Assembly (NCBI RefSeq): GCF_021648825.1
Contig: NZ_JAKJHS010000005.1
Location: 124,001 to 188,000 of the forward strand
Reading direction: 5' to 3'
DNA length: 64,000 nt
Origin: Rhizobium halophilum
Lineage (GTDB): Bacteria > Pseudomonadota > Alphaproteobacteria > Rhizobiales > Rhizobiaceae
The notes beneath the pieces were generated by a model. It worked only from the letters and a program-made list of their open reading frames with translations. It made no database searches and was not told where the DNA came from. How positions within the stretch are numbered: position 1 is the stretch's first letter; each line of letters opens with the position of its first letter. This document shows positions 37,528 to 49,200 of this stretch, piece by piece. Both the position numbers and the translations under genes were made by a program.

Positions 37528-38685
37528 ATGGCCAAATCTCTGGGACCCGTAAAGCGCAAGTTCGAACCTTGGAACGATCCCACCGCACAACCCTTCATCC
37601 GCTTTGAAAACATCACCAAGAAGTATGGCGACTTTATCGCCGTCAGCAATCTCAGCCTCGACATATACGAACGCGAGTTCTTTTCCCTGCTCGGCCCGTC
37701 CGGTTGCGGCAAGACGACCTTGATGCGCATGCTGGCAGGCTTCGAGGAGCCCACAGAAGGCCGGATACTGCTGCAGGGCAACGACATATCAGGGGTGCCT
37801 CCCTATCGGAGGCCGACGAACATGATGTTCCAGAGCTATGCGCTTTTTCCGCACATGACAGTGGAGAAGAACATCGCCTTCGGCCTTGAACAGGACAAGC
37901 TTTCAAAGGGGGAGATAGAGGGGCGCGTTCAGGAAATGCTGAAGCTGGTGAAACTGGAAGAGTTTGCCAAGCGCAAGCCCGGGCAACTCTCCGGCGGACA
38001 GCGTCAGCGCGTGGCGCTTGCGCGCTCGCTTGCCAAGCGACCAAAGGTCCTTCTTCTCGATGAGCCACTGGGCGCGCTTGATCGCAAGCTGCGTGAAGAG
38101 ACTCAATTCGAGTTGATGGACATCCAGCATACGCTTGGCCTTACCTTCCTGATCGTCACGCATGATCAGGAAGAGGCGATGACCGTTTCCGACCGGATCG
38201 CGGTGATGGACAAGGGCGTCATCGTTCAAGTCGATACGCCGGCCGAAATCTATGAGGCGCCAAACAGCCGCTACGTCGCCGACTTCATCGGCGACATCAA
38301 CATCATGGAAGGCACTGTAGTCGCGCCGTCGGGCGACGTGTCGCCCCAGCCTGTTGTAACTCTCGATTGTGATGGACTGATTGTGGCAGTCGAGCAGGAC
38401 TGCGCCGCCAAGCACGGCGATCGTGTCGCTTTTGCCATCCGTCCCGAAAAGGTACGCATCAGTCCTGACCAGCCCGCCGACACTTCCGTGAATGCGGCCT
38501 ATGGCGAGGTTTGGGACATCGGCTATCTCGGCGATTTCTCCGTCTTCCTCGTCAGCCTTTCCGACGGAAGGATTGTCCGCGCGGCGCAGGCGAACGTATC
38601 ACGCTTGGTGGACCGGCCGATCACCTTTGGCGACATGGTGTGGTTGAGTTGGCCAAGAGACGCCGGTCTGGTGCTGACCCGATAA
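37528..38685 (+). CDS. potG: Polyamine ABC transporter ATP-binding protein PotG
   Basis: This ATPase energises polyamine import, 385 residues. Walker A GPSGCGKTT is at residues 56-64, followed by FQSYALFPHMTV, the signature LSGGQRQRVALARSLA, Walker B LLLDEP and the switch ILIVTHDQEEA-type region. The C-terminal TOBE domain starts near residue 285. An N-terminal extension of about 25 residues before the nucleotide-binding domain is typical of PotG. It is linked to potH by a 14-base gap. Confidence 0.93.
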   Translation: MAKSLGPVKRKFEPWNDPTAQPFIRFENITKKYGDFIAVSNLSLDIYEREFFSLLGPSGCGKTTLMRMLAGFEEPTEGRILLQGNDISGVPPYRRPTNMMFQSYALFPHMTVEKNIAFGLEQDKLSKGEIEGRVQEMLKLVKLEEFAKRKPGQLSGGQRQRVALARSLAKRPKVLLLDEPLGALDRKLREETQFELMDIQHTLGLTFLIVTHDQEEAMTVSDRIAVMDKGVIVQVDTPAEIYEAPNSRYVADFIGDINIMEGTVVAPSGDVSPQPVVTLDCDGLIVAVEQDCAAKHGDRVAFAIRPEKVRISPDQPADTSVNAAYGEVWDIGYLGDFSVFLVSLSDGRIVRAAQANVSRLVDRPITFGDMVWLSWPRDAGLVLTR

Positions 38686-38699
38686 GAGGAGAGGCGGCA

Positions 38700-39608
38700 A
38701 TGGCAGAGATATCGACGACCTCTCATTCCGGGCCCGCACGTTGGTTGGTCGTGGCGGTGCCTTACCTGTGGCTCCTGTTGTTCTTCGCCGCACCTTTTCT
38801 GATCATCCTGAAGATCTCGCTGTCGGACACGGCGATCGCCATGCCCCCTTACACGCCTGTCTTCGACAGTTTTGGCACCCTCGGCAATTTTGTCTCCCAA
38901 CTCGACCTGGAGAACTATTTCTTTCTCGCAGAGGACGCGCTCTACATCCAGTCCTACCTGTCCTCGTTGCGGATGGCGTTCATCTCCACTTTTCTTCTGC
39001 TGGTGATCGGCTATCCGATGGCGCTTGCCATGGCCCGCGCACCCTCCCGGTGGAGGCCAACGCTGGTGATGCTGGTGATCCTGCCTTTCTGGACTTCATT
39101 TCTGATCCGTGTCTATGCCTGGATCGGCATCCTGAAGCCGGAGGGTCTCCTGACAGTGTTCCTGCAGACGATCGGCCTGATGGGCCCCGACGAGCAGGTG
39201 CAGGTCTACCGCACCGACATCGCCGTCTTCATAGGCATCGTCTATTCCTACCTGCCCTTCATGGTTTTGCCGCTCTATTCTGCGCTGGAGAAGATGGACG
39301 GCACGCTGCTGGAGGCGGCAAATGATCTGGGTTGCCCGCCGCTGAAGGCGTTCTGGAAGATCACCTTCCCACTGTCCATGCCAGGCGTGATCGCAGGCTC
39401 ACTGATCTGCTTCATTCCCATCGCCGGCGAGTTCGTCATCCCGGACCTCCTGGGCGGGCCGGACACGCTCATGATCGGCAAGACGCTCTGGACGGAATTC
39501 TTCGGCAACCGCGACTGGCCACTAGCCTCGGCGGTGGCGGTTCTGCTCCTCCTGGTGCTCGTCGTGCCGATCATGATCTTCCAGAAGCAGCAGCAGAAGG
39601 TGGGGTAG
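38700..39608 (+). CDS. potH: Polyamine ABC transporter permease PotH
   Basis: This is an inner-membrane permease of 302 residues with six predicted helices, starting at about 17-38 (LVVAVPYLWLLLFFAAPFLIIL). The EAA loop is TLLEAANDLGCPPLKAFWKITFPLSMPG. The ATG at 38700 has GAGGAGAGG upstream. Upstream in-frame codons belong to the potG 3' end and are not used. It pairs with PotI. Confidence 0.93.
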   Translation: MAEISTTSHSGPARWLVVAVPYLWLLLFFAAPFLIILKISLSDTAIAMPPYTPVFDSFGTLGNFVSQLDLENYFFLAEDALYIQSYLSSLRMAFISTFLLLVIGYPMALAMARAPSRWRPTLVMLVILPFWTSFLIRVYAWIGILKPEGLLTVFLQTIGLMGPDEQVQVYRTDIAVFIGIVYSYLPFMVLPLYSALEKMDGTLLEAANDLGCPPLKAFWKITFPLSMPGVIAGSLICFIPIAGEFVIPDLLGGPDTLMIGKTLWTEFFGNRDWPLASAVAVLLLLVLVVPIMIFQKQQQKVG

Positions 39609-39611
39609 ACG

Positions 39612-40430
39612 ATGAAATCGGCACGCTTCGATCCCGTCGTTCTAACGCTGGGTTTCGCCTTCCTCTACATCCCGATCATCATCTTAGTGGTCTATTCCTT
39701 CAATGCGTCTCGGCTGGTGACCGTCTGGGGCGGCTTTTCACTGCAATGGTACGCGGCGATGTGGTCAAACCAGGGGCTGATGGATGCTGCCTGGGTTACG
39801 GCCCGCGTCGCTGTGTTGAGCGCCACGATAGGGACGGTCTTCGGTACCATGGCTGCGCTTGCGCTGGTGCGCTACAGCCGGTTTCCAGGCAAGACACTCT
39901 TCTCCGGCATGATCTATGCCCCACTCGTCATGCCGGAAGTGATTACCGGACTTTCGCTGCTGCTGCTCTTCGTTGCGGTCAACGTAGACCGAGGATTCTG
40001 GACCGTGACGATCGCCCATACAACGTTTACCATGTGTTATGTAGCAATCGTCGTGCAGTCACGACTGCTGACCTTCGACCGGAGCCTGGAGGAGGCAGCG
40101 CTAGATCTGGGGTGCCCGCCGGTGAAGACGTTCTTCAAGATCACGTTGCCCCTGATCCTGCCCGCGGTTCTGGCCGGCTGGATGCTGGCGTTCACCCTGT
40201 CGCTGGATGACCTCGTTATCGCGAGCTTCACCACCGGCCCAGGTGCAACCACACTTCCGATCAAGATCTATTCGCAGGTGCGTCTTGGTGTAACGCCGGA
40301 GATCAACGCCATCTGCACGATCTTAATCGCTCTTGTGACGATTGGCGTTGTCTTTGCTTCCATCGCATCAAAACGGTCAGAACTTCGAAGAATCCGCGAC
40401 GAACATGTCGCGTTGCGCGGAAGCCTCTGA
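39612..40430 (+). CDS. potI: Polyamine ABC transporter permease PotI
   Basis: This is the second permease, 272 residues with six helices. The EAA loop is SLEEAALDLGCPPVKTFFKITLPLILP, and LSLDDLVIASFTTGPGATTLPIKIYS is the family C-terminal region. It starts three bases after potH and ends the operon. The four genes make a complete importer, supplying polyamines that the gamma-glutamylation enzymes elsewhere in the window could consume. Confidence 0.93.
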   Translation: MKSARFDPVVLTLGFAFLYIPIIILVVYSFNASRLVTVWGGFSLQWYAAMWSNQGLMDAAWVTARVAVLSATIGTVFGTMAALALVRYSRFPGKTLFSGMIYAPLVMPEVITGLSLLLLFVAVNVDRGFWTVTIAHTTFTMCYVAIVVQSRLLTFDRSLEEAALDLGCPPVKTFFKITLPLILPAVLAGWMLAFTLSLDDLVIASFTTGPGATTLPIKIYSQVRLGVTPEINAICTILIALVTIGVVFASIASKRSELRRIRDEHVALRGSL

Positions 40431-40437
40431 AATTTGG

Positions 40438-40456
40438 AGGCGCGTGTTGTGCGCCT
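40438..40456. terminator. Hairpin after potI
   Basis: AGGCGC and GCGCCT form a six-base stem with a seven-base loop, eight bases after the potI stop, between convergent genes. There is no T-run, so termination is uncertain. Confidence 0.3.
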
Positions 40457-40545
40457 GAGCTTCCGCCTGCCTGTGCTTGATTGTCGACCAGATGCTGCAA
40501 GTCACGGGTCCCAATAGCGGTAGACACGCATTTGCCTCGGGGAAA

Positions 40546-42366
40546 TCAAGGCACCTCTATAGCCATTGCGTCTGGCCAGTTTCCGCCAATAAAGATGCGT
40601 TTAGCAACTTGCTCAGAGGAGCGGGAGATGACGGCGGACAGGGCCAGACCGCCATTCCGGGAGGAGACGATGCCGGAAAGCGAAACGTTGGAGCTTTCGT
40701 CCTCGATCATCGCTCTTCTCACCTGCAACACGCCCTCCGCCAGGCGAACTTCAAGCTCAAGCTTCTCATACTCAAAGTCTTCGCCGTCCGGGTTGAGCAG
40801 GGGCAGATAGCTTTGCGTGCTGATCCGTTCCAGGACGACGATCGGATCAACATCGGGAAGAGCTCCGGCCCTGCTTTTGATGCGGAGGTCGCCTCGTCCT
40901 GTTGCAAGCGCTCCAAAGGATGGCCGGTCGTTGAAGGAGATGTCCGCCTCCACTGAACCCTGGCCCTCGGGCAGGGGCCCGTCTAACCCCAGGCTATGTG
41001 AAAGTTGAGCGAGATCAGCGTCGCCTACAGCGAATCGTAGATTGCCTCCTGCACCAAAATTGGCGCCATTTCCAACAATGTGCCCAGTGAGCCGGCCCCC
41101 GGCCACGGTGCCGTCCAGGATGTCGACCCGAGCCTCTTCCGCGCCACTCATGATACTGACAGCCACCTCGGTGAGGCTGAGCGGCCCGAGGGTCGCCTCC
41201 TCTCCCGATAGCCGCAGATCAAGGGCGAGTGCAGCAGGGCTTTTCGGATTTTCCTTCTCCACCGGGGCTCTAGTGATGGCTTCGATGAGCGACCTCATGT
41301 CAAGGCTTTCGAACGCAAGGGTTCCGGTGAGGCGGGCGGTTTCCGTAGGAGGAGCGTAGAAATCCACCACACCACGTCCGGAAGAGCCGTTCAGCGAAAG
41401 CTGCATATCCTCGAAACGCAATGTCCCTTCTGTCGTGAGCAATTGCGCAGTCATTTGGAACTGCGTAACGGGAGGCAGTTCGAAACGCTGTGTGCCTGTC
41501 CAGGCGGCAATTTCGGCAACATCAGGCGCGGCGACCTCCAACTCACCGGAGGCAAAGCCGTATTCTGCCAGGTTTGCGGAACCGGCAAAGCGGCCACTGA
41601 GGAGCGGGGAGGCTACGCTCCCTTCGAACGGCGCCGTATTGCCGGTCAGCAACAGCAGCGGCTGCGGCGAAGACAGATCGAGGCGCACGACCTGTCCCCC
41701 AACTTGGGCCGTTACGTGTGCACTCGCGGGGGCGGAAAGACGTGGCCACTGGATGTCACCGTTGATCCCGGTGGCTCTCCAAGTTTCCCCTGTCGAGACG
41801 TCTTGGACCTCAATGCGGCCGTTTTCGATTTCAATTTCGCCAACTTGGAGATCGAGTGCCGGGTCAAGAGCCGAGCCGGATGCCTCGACACTGCGTGCAG
41901 CGGCGCTGAGTTGGCCCCCATTGGCCCAATCCAGCCGGCCATTGCGGTCCCTGAGGACGAAGATTTCTGGATTAACCAGATGAAAATCTTCGAACTCCGC
42001 CCGCCCTTGGATTGCTTGGTACAGACCGAATCCGGCAGACAGCTTGGTCGCCCGCGACAGGAGCTGGACCTCTCCGGACGATACCTTGCTGACCGTCACG
42101 CGCTCCACCTCGATGCGCGGCTGTGGCCAGAAGCTGAGGGTTGTCTCTCCTTCAATCGCGACGTCGTGACCCGTCCATCGCGCGATGGCGCGCTCGATCC
42201 CGGCGCGCACGACGGTAGTCTGGATTACGAACGGCGCGGCCACGCGAAACAGGACCACGATCAGGATGATACACAAAACGATCAGCAGCAGCGCGCGCAC
42301 GAGATGTCCAGACCACGGTGAGGCGGGACGAAGAGTGCCCGTGATGCGTCTGCTGCTGGATTTCAT
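40546..42366 (-). CDS. AsmA-family envelope protein
   Basis: This is a 606-residue protein with one N-terminal membrane anchor (about 24-47) and a long periplasmic part rich in beta strands. The early motif VAIEGETTLSFWPQPRIEVERVTV is the AsmA N-terminal domain, and the C-terminal 250 residues are the AsmA_2-like repeat (for example LPEGQGSVEADISFNDRPSFGALATGRGDLRI). AsmA-like proteins bridge the periplasm and are linked to lipid transport and outer-membrane homeostasis. It is transcribed alone, convergent with potI and divergent from acsA2. Confidence 0.85.
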   Translation of the reverse strand: MKSSSRRITGTLRPASPWSGHLVRALLLIVLCIILIVVLFRVAAPFVIQTTVVRAGIERAIARWTGHDVAIEGETTLSFWPQPRIEVERVTVSKVSSGEVQLLSRATKLSAGFGLYQAIQGRAEFEDFHLVNPEIFVLRDRNGRLDWANGGQLSAAARSVEASGSALDPALDLQVGEIEIENGRIEVQDVSTGETWRATGINGDIQWPRLSAPASAHVTAQVGGQVVRLDLSSPQPLLLLTGNTAPFEGSVASPLLSGRFAGSANLAEYGFASGELEVAAPDVAEIAAWTGTQRFELPPVTQFQMTAQLLTTEGTLRFEDMQLSLNGSSGRGVVDFYAPPTETARLTGTLAFESLDMRSLIEAITRAPVEKENPKSPAALALDLRLSGEEATLGPLSLTEVAVSIMSGAEEARVDILDGTVAGGRLTGHIVGNGANFGAGGNLRFAVGDADLAQLSHSLGLDGPLPEGQGSVEADISFNDRPSFGALATGRGDLRIKSRAGALPDVDPIVVLERISTQSYLPLLNPDGEDFEYEKLELEVRLAEGVLQVRRAMIEDESSNVSLSGIVSSRNGGLALSAVISRSSEQVAKRIFIGGNWPDAMAIEVP

Positions 42367-42526
42367 GATGTGAAACTGACCCGCCTTGATTGAACGGAGC
42401 GGCTAGCGCTGGGATGCCGATATAGGAAATCGCATTTGGGCGCAAATCGACAGGCTGTGCCTCCCCATTCCAATTTGTCTCGCGGTGCAGCATGCTGTAC
42501 CTAGAGGAATGAGTGGAGGAGACGCC

Positions 42527-44479
42527 ATGTATTGTGAGAAGCCGCTGTGGAGCCTTTCACGGGCCGAGCAGCAGAAGACACCGCTTTACGCATTCATGTC
42601 TTTGTGTGCAGAGCGCTACGGCAGCCCTATCAGCGGCTACAACCAATTCCATCAATGGAGCATAAGCCAACCAGAGCAGTTTTGGTCAGAGCTCTGGTCT
42701 TTCTGCAATGTGCGTGGAGATCCCGGCGATCAGGTGCTGATCAATGGCGACGACATGCTTGCTGCTCGCTTCTTTCCTCAGGCAACGCTCAATTTTGCGG
42801 AAAACCTGCTGTCGCGCCGCGGCGCGGGCGATGCCATCGTCTTCCGTGGAGAGGATAAGGCGCGGGATCGGTGGTCCTGGGACCGCTTGAGGTCTGACGT
42901 GTCCAAGCTTCAGCAAGCCTTGCGGGCCTGCGGAGTTGGCAGGGGCGACCGGGTCGCAGCGATGATGCCAAACATGCCGGAGACTGTTGCGCTGATGCTG
43001 GCTGCCGCATCGCTCGGTGCCGTCTGGTCGTCCTGTTCACCAGACTTTGGGGAGCAGGGGGTGCTGGATCGTTTCGGCCAGATCGACCCCAAGCTATTTA
43101 TCAGTTGCGACGGCTACTGGTATAACGGCAAGGTTCAGGACGTTTCCGAAAAGGTGCGTGGCGTTTCGGCGGCTCTCGGCGTTCCCGTTTTGGTCGTTCC
43201 TTATGCTGGTGGCGCCGAATCTCTCGCGGCCACTCTGGCTGACGGTCGAACTTACGGCAGTTTCATCTCGGGCTTCGAAGAGAAAGACCTGGAGTTCGTC
43301 CCGCTCCCGTTTGATCATCCGCTCTATATCCTGTTCTCGTCCGGCACCACGGGAGTGCCGAAGTGCATCGTGCACTCTGCCGGCGGAACGCTTCTCCAGC
43401 ACCTGAAGGAACATCGGCTACACTGCAGCGTCAGCGCCGGTGACCGGCTCTTCTACTTCACGACCTGCGGCTGGATGATGTGGAATTGGCTGGTTTCGGG
43501 TCTCGCAGTGGGCGCTACCCTCTGCTTGTTCGATGGCTCACCGTTTGCACCGGATGGTACAGTTCTGTTTGAATATGCTCAGGACGAGCAATTTACCATC
43601 TTCGGCACGTCGGCCAAATACATCGACGCTGTGCGCAAGAGCGGCCTCCGTCCAAAGGAAAGTCATGATCTCTCAGCTTTGCGGCTGATGACCTCCACCG
43701 GATCACCTCTGTCACCTGAAGGCTTCTCCTTCGTGTATGAAGGGATAAAGGGCGACGTCCAACTCGCCTCGATTTCCGGAGGAACGGACATCGTGTCCTG
43801 CTTTGTGCTGGGCAACCCGCTGGAGCCGGTATGGAAGGGGGAGATCCAGGGACCGGGTCTCGGTCTTGCGGTCGACATTTGGGACGATGACGGCAATCCT
43901 GTCCGTGGCGAGAAAGGTGAACTGGTCTGCACCAAGCCCTTTCCGTCCATGCCCATCATGTTCTGGAACGATTCTGACGGTTCCAGATATCGAGCGGCGT
44001 ATTTCGAGCGCTTCGACAATGTCTGGTGTCACGGCGATTTCGCGGAATGGACGGACCATGGCGGTATCATCATTCACGGGCGCTCGGACACGACGCTGAA
44101 CCCCGGCGGCGTGCGCATCGGCACTGCCGAAATCTACAATCAGGTGGAGCGGCTGCCGGAGATTGCCGAAGCTCTTTGCATCGGTCAGGATTGGGACGGC
44201 GATGTCCGTGTGATCCTGTTCGTCCGCCTCGCGCCGGAGCACGTCTTGGACGACGAACTGATCAAGAAGGTCAAGACGCATATTCGCATGGGCGCCTCAC
44301 CCCGTCACGTTCCCGCTAAAATCATTGCGGTTCAAGATATCCCCCGGACGAAGTCTGGCAAGATTGTCGAACTGGCGGTCCGGGATGTGGTTCACGGGCG
44401 GCCGGTGAAGAACAAGGAAGCACTGGCCAACCCGCAGGCCCTGGAACTTTTTGAAGACCTTGCCGAATTGCGAGCTTGA
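42527..44479 (+). CDS. acsA2: Acetoacetyl-CoA synthetase
   Basis: This enzyme activates acetoacetate to acetoacetyl-CoA with ATP, joining ketone-body or PHB degradation to central metabolism. The 650-residue protein has the AMP-binding motif [13 protein letters not shown] (about 270-282), the adenylation [11 protein letters not shown] region and the C-terminal catalytic lysine in [10 protein letters not shown]. The N-terminal extension (about 1-85) with [16 protein letters not shown] separates it from plain acetyl-CoA synthetases. The ATG at 42527 has GGAGGAGA before it. A phasin gene, also a PHB-related function, lies 5.6 kb away. Confidence 0.93.
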   Translation: MYCEKPLWSLSRAEQQKTPLYAFMSLCAERYGSPISGYNQFHQWSISQPEQFWSELWSFCNVRGDPGDQVLINGDDMLAARFFPQATLNFAENLLSRRGAGDAIVFRGEDKARDRWSWDRLRSDVSKLQQALRACGVGRGDRVAAMMPNMPETVALMLAAASLGAVWSSCSPDFGEQGVLDRFGQIDPKLFISCDGYWYNGKVQDVSEKVRGVSAALGVPVLVVPYAGGAESLAATLADGRTYGSFISGFEEKDLEFVPLPFDHPLYILFSSGTTGVPKCIVHSAGGTLLQHLKEHRLHCSVSAGDRLFYFTTCGWMMWNWLVSGLAVGATLCLFDGSPFAPDGTVLFEYAQDEQFTIFGTSAKYIDAVRKSGLRPKESHDLSALRLMTSTGSPLSPEGFSFVYEGIKGDVQLASISGGTDIVSCFVLGNPLEPVWKGEIQGPGLGLAVDIWDDDGNPVRGEKGELVCTKPFPSMPIMFWNDSDGSRYRAAYFERFDNVWCHGDFAEWTDHGGIIIHGRSDTTLNPGGVRIGTAEIYNQVERLPEIAEALCIGQDWDGDVRVILFVRLAPEHVLDDELIKKVKTHIRMGASPRHVPAKIIAVQDIPRTKSGKIVELAVRDVVHGRPVKNKEALANPQALELFEDLAELRA

Positions 44480-44534
44480 TGCCGGATCCCGGGTTGAAAC
44501 AGTCGTCAGCGACAGTCGCTTCCGATGGTCGCTT

Positions 44535-46202
44535 TCAACTGCGTCGCTCGATGGAGCGGGAGACGAAAAGGATCGGGATCAGGCCAACGGCGATGATGAT
44601 CATGGCCGCCACGGAGGAATCCTCGATCTTCGCGCGCGAAGCATCTTCATAGACGAGCGTCGCGAGCGTGTTGAAGTTGAAAGGCCGCAGCAGGATGGTC
44701 GCGGACAACTCCTTCATTGTCTCGATGAATACGAGTAGCGTTGCCGTCAGCATGGCAGGCTTCATGTTGGGAAGCAGGATCAACCACAGTGTTTGCCCCC
44801 GAGATCGGCCGAGGGTACGGGAGGCCATGTCCATGTGCGGCGAGAGCTTCTGGAAACCTGCATCCAGTGTTCCTTCGGCCATTGCCATGAAGCGCACGGT
44901 GCAGGCGTAAACAATGGCGAACCCGCTGCCGGACAAGAGGAGGCCGGTCGAGACGCCGAAGCTTGAGCGGAGGTAGCCGTCCAGTGCGTTGTCGAAGCTT
45001 GCGAGGGGAACGAGGACGCCGATGGCCAAGACGGTTCCCGGTATGCCGTAACCCAGCGAAGCCACGCGGCTCGCCAACATCGTTCCGGACGAGCGGTCGC
45101 AGCGGGTGGAGTAGGACAGCAAGAAACCAATTGCCGCTGCCGTGAAGGCCGCCGCAGTTGCGACCATAATGCTATTGAAAAGCGCGCTCAGAAGGCGTGG
45201 GTCGCTGTATGCTTCCAGGCGGCGCATCGCAAAGCCGCCTAGCACGATGACGGGAATAATGAATCCAGAGAGCACCGGCAGGCTACACAGAATGGTGGCC
45301 GCGGCCGCTGGTGCGCCACGCAGCCGCAGCCGCGTCATGTCGTTGACGCTCGTCGTGGTCTTGCTGCTCGAAAACCTCTGGCTTCGCCGCGCCATCCGCT
45401 CGAGCAGGATCAACAGCGCCACGAAGGCCAGCATCATCGTGGCAATCTGCGCCGCGCCTGCGAGGCTGCCACGGTTGAGCCAGGTGTAATACACGGAGAA
45501 GGTGAGCGTGTTGATGCCGAGAAACTCGACCGCCCCGATGTCGTTCATCGCTTCCATCATCACCAGGGTCAGGCCGACCATGATTGCAGGTCGTGCCATC
45601 GGGATTTGAATGCGCCAGAAGACCTTCGCAGGACCTGCGCCCAGCGTCCGGGCAACGTCTGCAGCGGCCCGCCCCTGCATCAGGAACATTGTACGGCACG
45701 CGAGGTAGACGTAGGGATAAAGAACGGAGCCCAGCACGAAAACCGCCCCGCCCATCGAGCGGATGTCTGGAAACCAGTAGTCTCGGGAGGTTTGATATCC
45801 GAAGAGGAGCCGATAGGTGCTTTGCAGCGGACCGGTGAAGTCGAAGAACTCGCCAAAGGCGTAGGCGGCGAGATAAGAGGGGACCGCGAGCGGCAGGATA
45901 AGGATGATGGAGAGTGTACGCCGTAGCGGAAACTCGAATGTCGTCACGAGCCATGCGGTAAGGGTACCGAAGACGGCCGTGAGCAAGCCCGTAAAAGACA
46001 GGAGCTCAACTGTTCGCCCCGTCGCACGAGGGACGATCGTGGTCATTACGTGGCGCCAGCTGTCATCGCCATCGGCAAACGCAATCCAGGCGACCGCGAC
46101 GATAGGCATCGCAACGATCGTCGCAGTGGCTATGGCCATCCATGTCAGCAGTCGCGCAGGCTGGCGAGCCGCTAGTGGCATAGACTTCGGCAGAACGGGC
46201 AA
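44535..46202 (-). CDS. Ferric-iron ABC transporter permease (FbpB/SfuB type)
   Basis: This is a double-length permease with two fused six-helix halves, about 555 residues from the chosen start. EAA loops occur in both halves: AADVARTLGAGPAKVFWRIQIPMARP and HMDMASRTLGRSRGQTLWLILLPNMKP. Such fused permeases belong to Fe3+ importers. The TTG at 46202 was chosen for its AGGAGG four bases upstream. A TTG at 46253 overlaps the cbrA stop and an ATG at 46181 lacks a site. No ATPase gene is adjacent; the probable binding protein is fbpA at 53925. Confidence 0.85.
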   Translation of the reverse strand: MPVLPKSMPLAARQPARLLTWMAIATATIVAMPIVAVAWIAFADGDDSWRHVMTTIVPRATGRTVELLSFTGLLTAVFGTLTAWLVTTFEFPLRRTLSIILILPLAVPSYLAAYAFGEFFDFTGPLQSTYRLLFGYQTSRDYWFPDIRSMGGAVFVLGSVLYPYVYLACRTMFLMQGRAAADVARTLGAGPAKVFWRIQIPMARPAIMVGLTLVMMEAMNDIGAVEFLGINTLTFSVYYTWLNRGSLAGAAQIATMMLAFVALLILLERMARRSQRFSSSKTTTSVNDMTRLRLRGAPAAAATILCSLPVLSGFIIPVIVLGGFAMRRLEAYSDPRLLSALFNSIMVATAAAFTAAAIGFLLSYSTRCDRSSGTMLASRVASLGYGIPGTVLAIGVLVPLASFDNALDGYLRSSFGVSTGLLLSGSGFAIVYACTVRFMAMAEGTLDAGFQKLSPHMDMASRTLGRSRGQTLWLILLPNMKPAMLTATLLVFIETMKELSATILLRPFNFNTLATLVYEDASRAKIEDSSVAAMIIIAVGLIPILFVSRSIERRS

Positions 46203-46242
46203 GTGACCTCCTCTCGGCAGAGGACTGCTAATCACAGAGGTC

Positions 46243-49200
46243 TCAGTTCGCAAGTACCCTTTGCGGCGGGAAGGCGATCTCGACCAGCGTCCCTTCGTGC
46301 GGTTTGGACTGGATAGAGAAGTCGGCCCGATTTGCGTCGGCCATCGCCTTCGTTAGAGGCAACCCCAAGCCAGTGCCGTCGCCCCGCTTGCGCGTGCTGC
46401 CGGCAATCTGCCGGAACGGTTTCATGGCCGTTTCCAATTCCTGGCGTGTCATGCCGATGCCGGTATCCCGAACCCGCAGTACGACCCTTCCGTCGGCCTC
46501 GTAGACAGTTGAAACCACGATCTGCCCCCCCGACGGGGTGAAACGAATGGCATTGGAAAGGATGTTCAACGCGATCTGCTTTACCGATCGGTGGTCGGCC
46601 ACCACCGGCGGCACTGCATAAGAGAGTGCGGTGCGGATAATCACCCGCTGCCCGTTGGCCTGAGGCTGCACGAGTGACACAGCTTCCGACACAGCTTCGT
46701 TCAAGTCCACCGCAGCAAAATCGAGGTCCATCTCGCCCGCTTCGATCTTCGAGATGTCCAGGAGGTCGTTGACGATGTCCAGGACATGCCTGCCTGACCG
46801 TACAATGTCATTCGCGTATTCGACGTATCGTGGATGTCCGATCGGCCCGAAACGTTCGCTCGACATCAAGTCTGCAAAGCCGATGATCGCGTTCAAGGGC
46901 GTGCGGACCTCATGGCTGACATGAGCCAGAAATTCGCTCTTATGGGCATTGGCAGTCTCGGCCGCACGTTTCGCGCTTCTGAGTTCCTCCTCCGTCCTTT
47001 TCCACTGTGTGATGTCTCGGATGACCGCACAGTAACCGTTCGAGGAACTAAGCCTGCCGATTGTCATGAAGAGCGGTATGAATCCTCCTGCGGCCTCACG
47101 TCCGATAACTTCCCGACCGTCGTTGAGGACACTCGCCACGCCATGGCCCGACAGTCCAGTCAGATAATCCATGATGGCTTTCTGGCTCTCATGCGCGAAC
47201 AGCATGACGAAGGCTTTGCCCGCTGCTTCCTCGTTGTCGTAGTTGAAGAGGGCACTAGCGGCCCCGTTCATCGAGCGGATGTTACCTTCCGCGTCGATGA
47301 CCACGACGCCGTCGGTAGCCGTTTCGAGGATGGCGCGTAGTTCGTCGACTTCCACCTGGAGGCGGAGGTTCTGATCGGGAGCCCGGGAGGTGGGAAGCGT
47401 AACCACCTGTGCCTCTGAAGCCTGCGGGTCCGCCTCTTGGAGGTATGGGACTGGCATCAACGCCAGCATCAATGCGGTCGCATTTTCAAAACGCACCGAC
47501 TGTAGGCGAGCTGTCACCGGCACAACTTCGTCGTCGGCGCGAACGACAACCATACCGCCTGGTGCGTCCGTCTTCCCTTCCAGGTCGCGCCGCTGGAGGA
47601 GGGCGTCGAGGCCTCCGACTTCTGCCAGCTCCTGTAGCGTCGCATACCCCGTCAGGCGTAGGAATTCTGGATTTCCATGGATCAACTCGTCGCCGGCAAT
47701 CACGAGAAGCGCAACCGGCATCTGATCCAGAACCTCGCTGGAGAGCCCGTTGCGCCCACGATGGATTGAGAGGCCGCTTTTGAGCTCCTTTGGCTGTTTG
47801 TCCGGGTCGGCCGCGGCCGGTTCCCCCTGCGCCAGATGGTCGACGTTGTACCCTTCGGCATCATCCGTCGTAGTCTCGGTCACCTCGTCTTCCAAGCTCA
47901 CCAATTCTGGCGAGCTTATCACCTCATCCTCCGCATCCACTTCTACGGTCGGAGAGACAACCTCGGCATCCTCCGAGGCAGGCGCCTCTTGTTTTATCTC
48001 GGAGGTTTCCTGATCGATGGCGTCGGAGGGGGGCGGCGGCTCCGGGGTGTCCTCAAGGTCGCCTGTCGCTGACCGGCCAATGAAGCTGTCCAACTGGCGG
48101 GCGATCTCCTTGAAAGCCGCCTGCTCGACGGGCGACAGCGTCTCGCGGCGCTTTCTGCGCTGATCGAGCGGGATCACCTTTCCGGAAGCCTCACGGTCGT
48201 TTCCGACGATCCGGAGGGCCGGCCGCTCGCCGTCTGGCCATTCCAACGGCTGGTCTTCCACTGGGGGTGCCGGATCTCCTGACTCTGCCTCTGGCGCCGG
48301 ATCGGCATCGGACGACAAGGACGTTTCCGTGCCGACGGCGCTGCTTCCCTCCTCAGCCCGCTCCTCGTCGTCCGACGTTTCCTCGGCTGAGGCGAGATCT
48401 TCTGAGACGTCGGGCTGGGCATCGAGGTCCTGGTCGAGAAGTTCCGCCTGCTCCTGCGCGCCAGCCGTTTCAGCCGGCGAATTCCCGAGGCCAAGACCCA
48501 CAGCGTGCGGATCCTCGATAGCATCGGCGACGCGAATTATCCCGAAGCCGCGAAATCCGTCGAAAATACGAGAGCGCGTATAAGTAGGCAGTGCGGCCAG
48601 GTCTATGGGAACAGCAAGAGAAGTCCCCTCCACCGGCCACCATATCGTTTTGCCGGACCACGTATCCCGTTTGCGCAGTAGCTCAGCAATCTTCCCTTCC
48701 GGGTCGAGGTGGAACAGACCCGCGACGTCGTTGAACGGCATGCCCGTAATATCGGCTGCGTGTGGCCCCACGGTCTTTGCGAATTCCTCCGATATCTCGC
48801 AGAACCTTCCTTCGGCATCGATCTTCCAGACAAAGCGGGTAGCCCGGGCATCCCGGCGAAAGACGAAGCTTTCCATGTCGATCAGCGAAGGCTGCCGAGG
48901 GGCGAGTTCTGCCGTCGAGACATCGGCAGCGTGCTGCGGCTTCGCCTCGAGGACGGATTCGCGCTCGGTATCCAAGTCCGGCTGCGGCACTTGCTCTGCC
49001 AAGGGCGCAACTGGCTCAATCTCCAATGGATCGGTCTCGGCAAAGTCGTCGATCTCCGGCAGATCCTGAAGTTCGGCAACGTCCTCGATAGCCTCGTCAA
49101 AGGCCGGACGCGCGGGAACCTCCGGGGGGATGCCTCCAAATGTTTCGGCTTCGCGTTTGCCGTCTTCTTCGCCGGGAGGCTGGTCGGTCCCGGGCGCGGC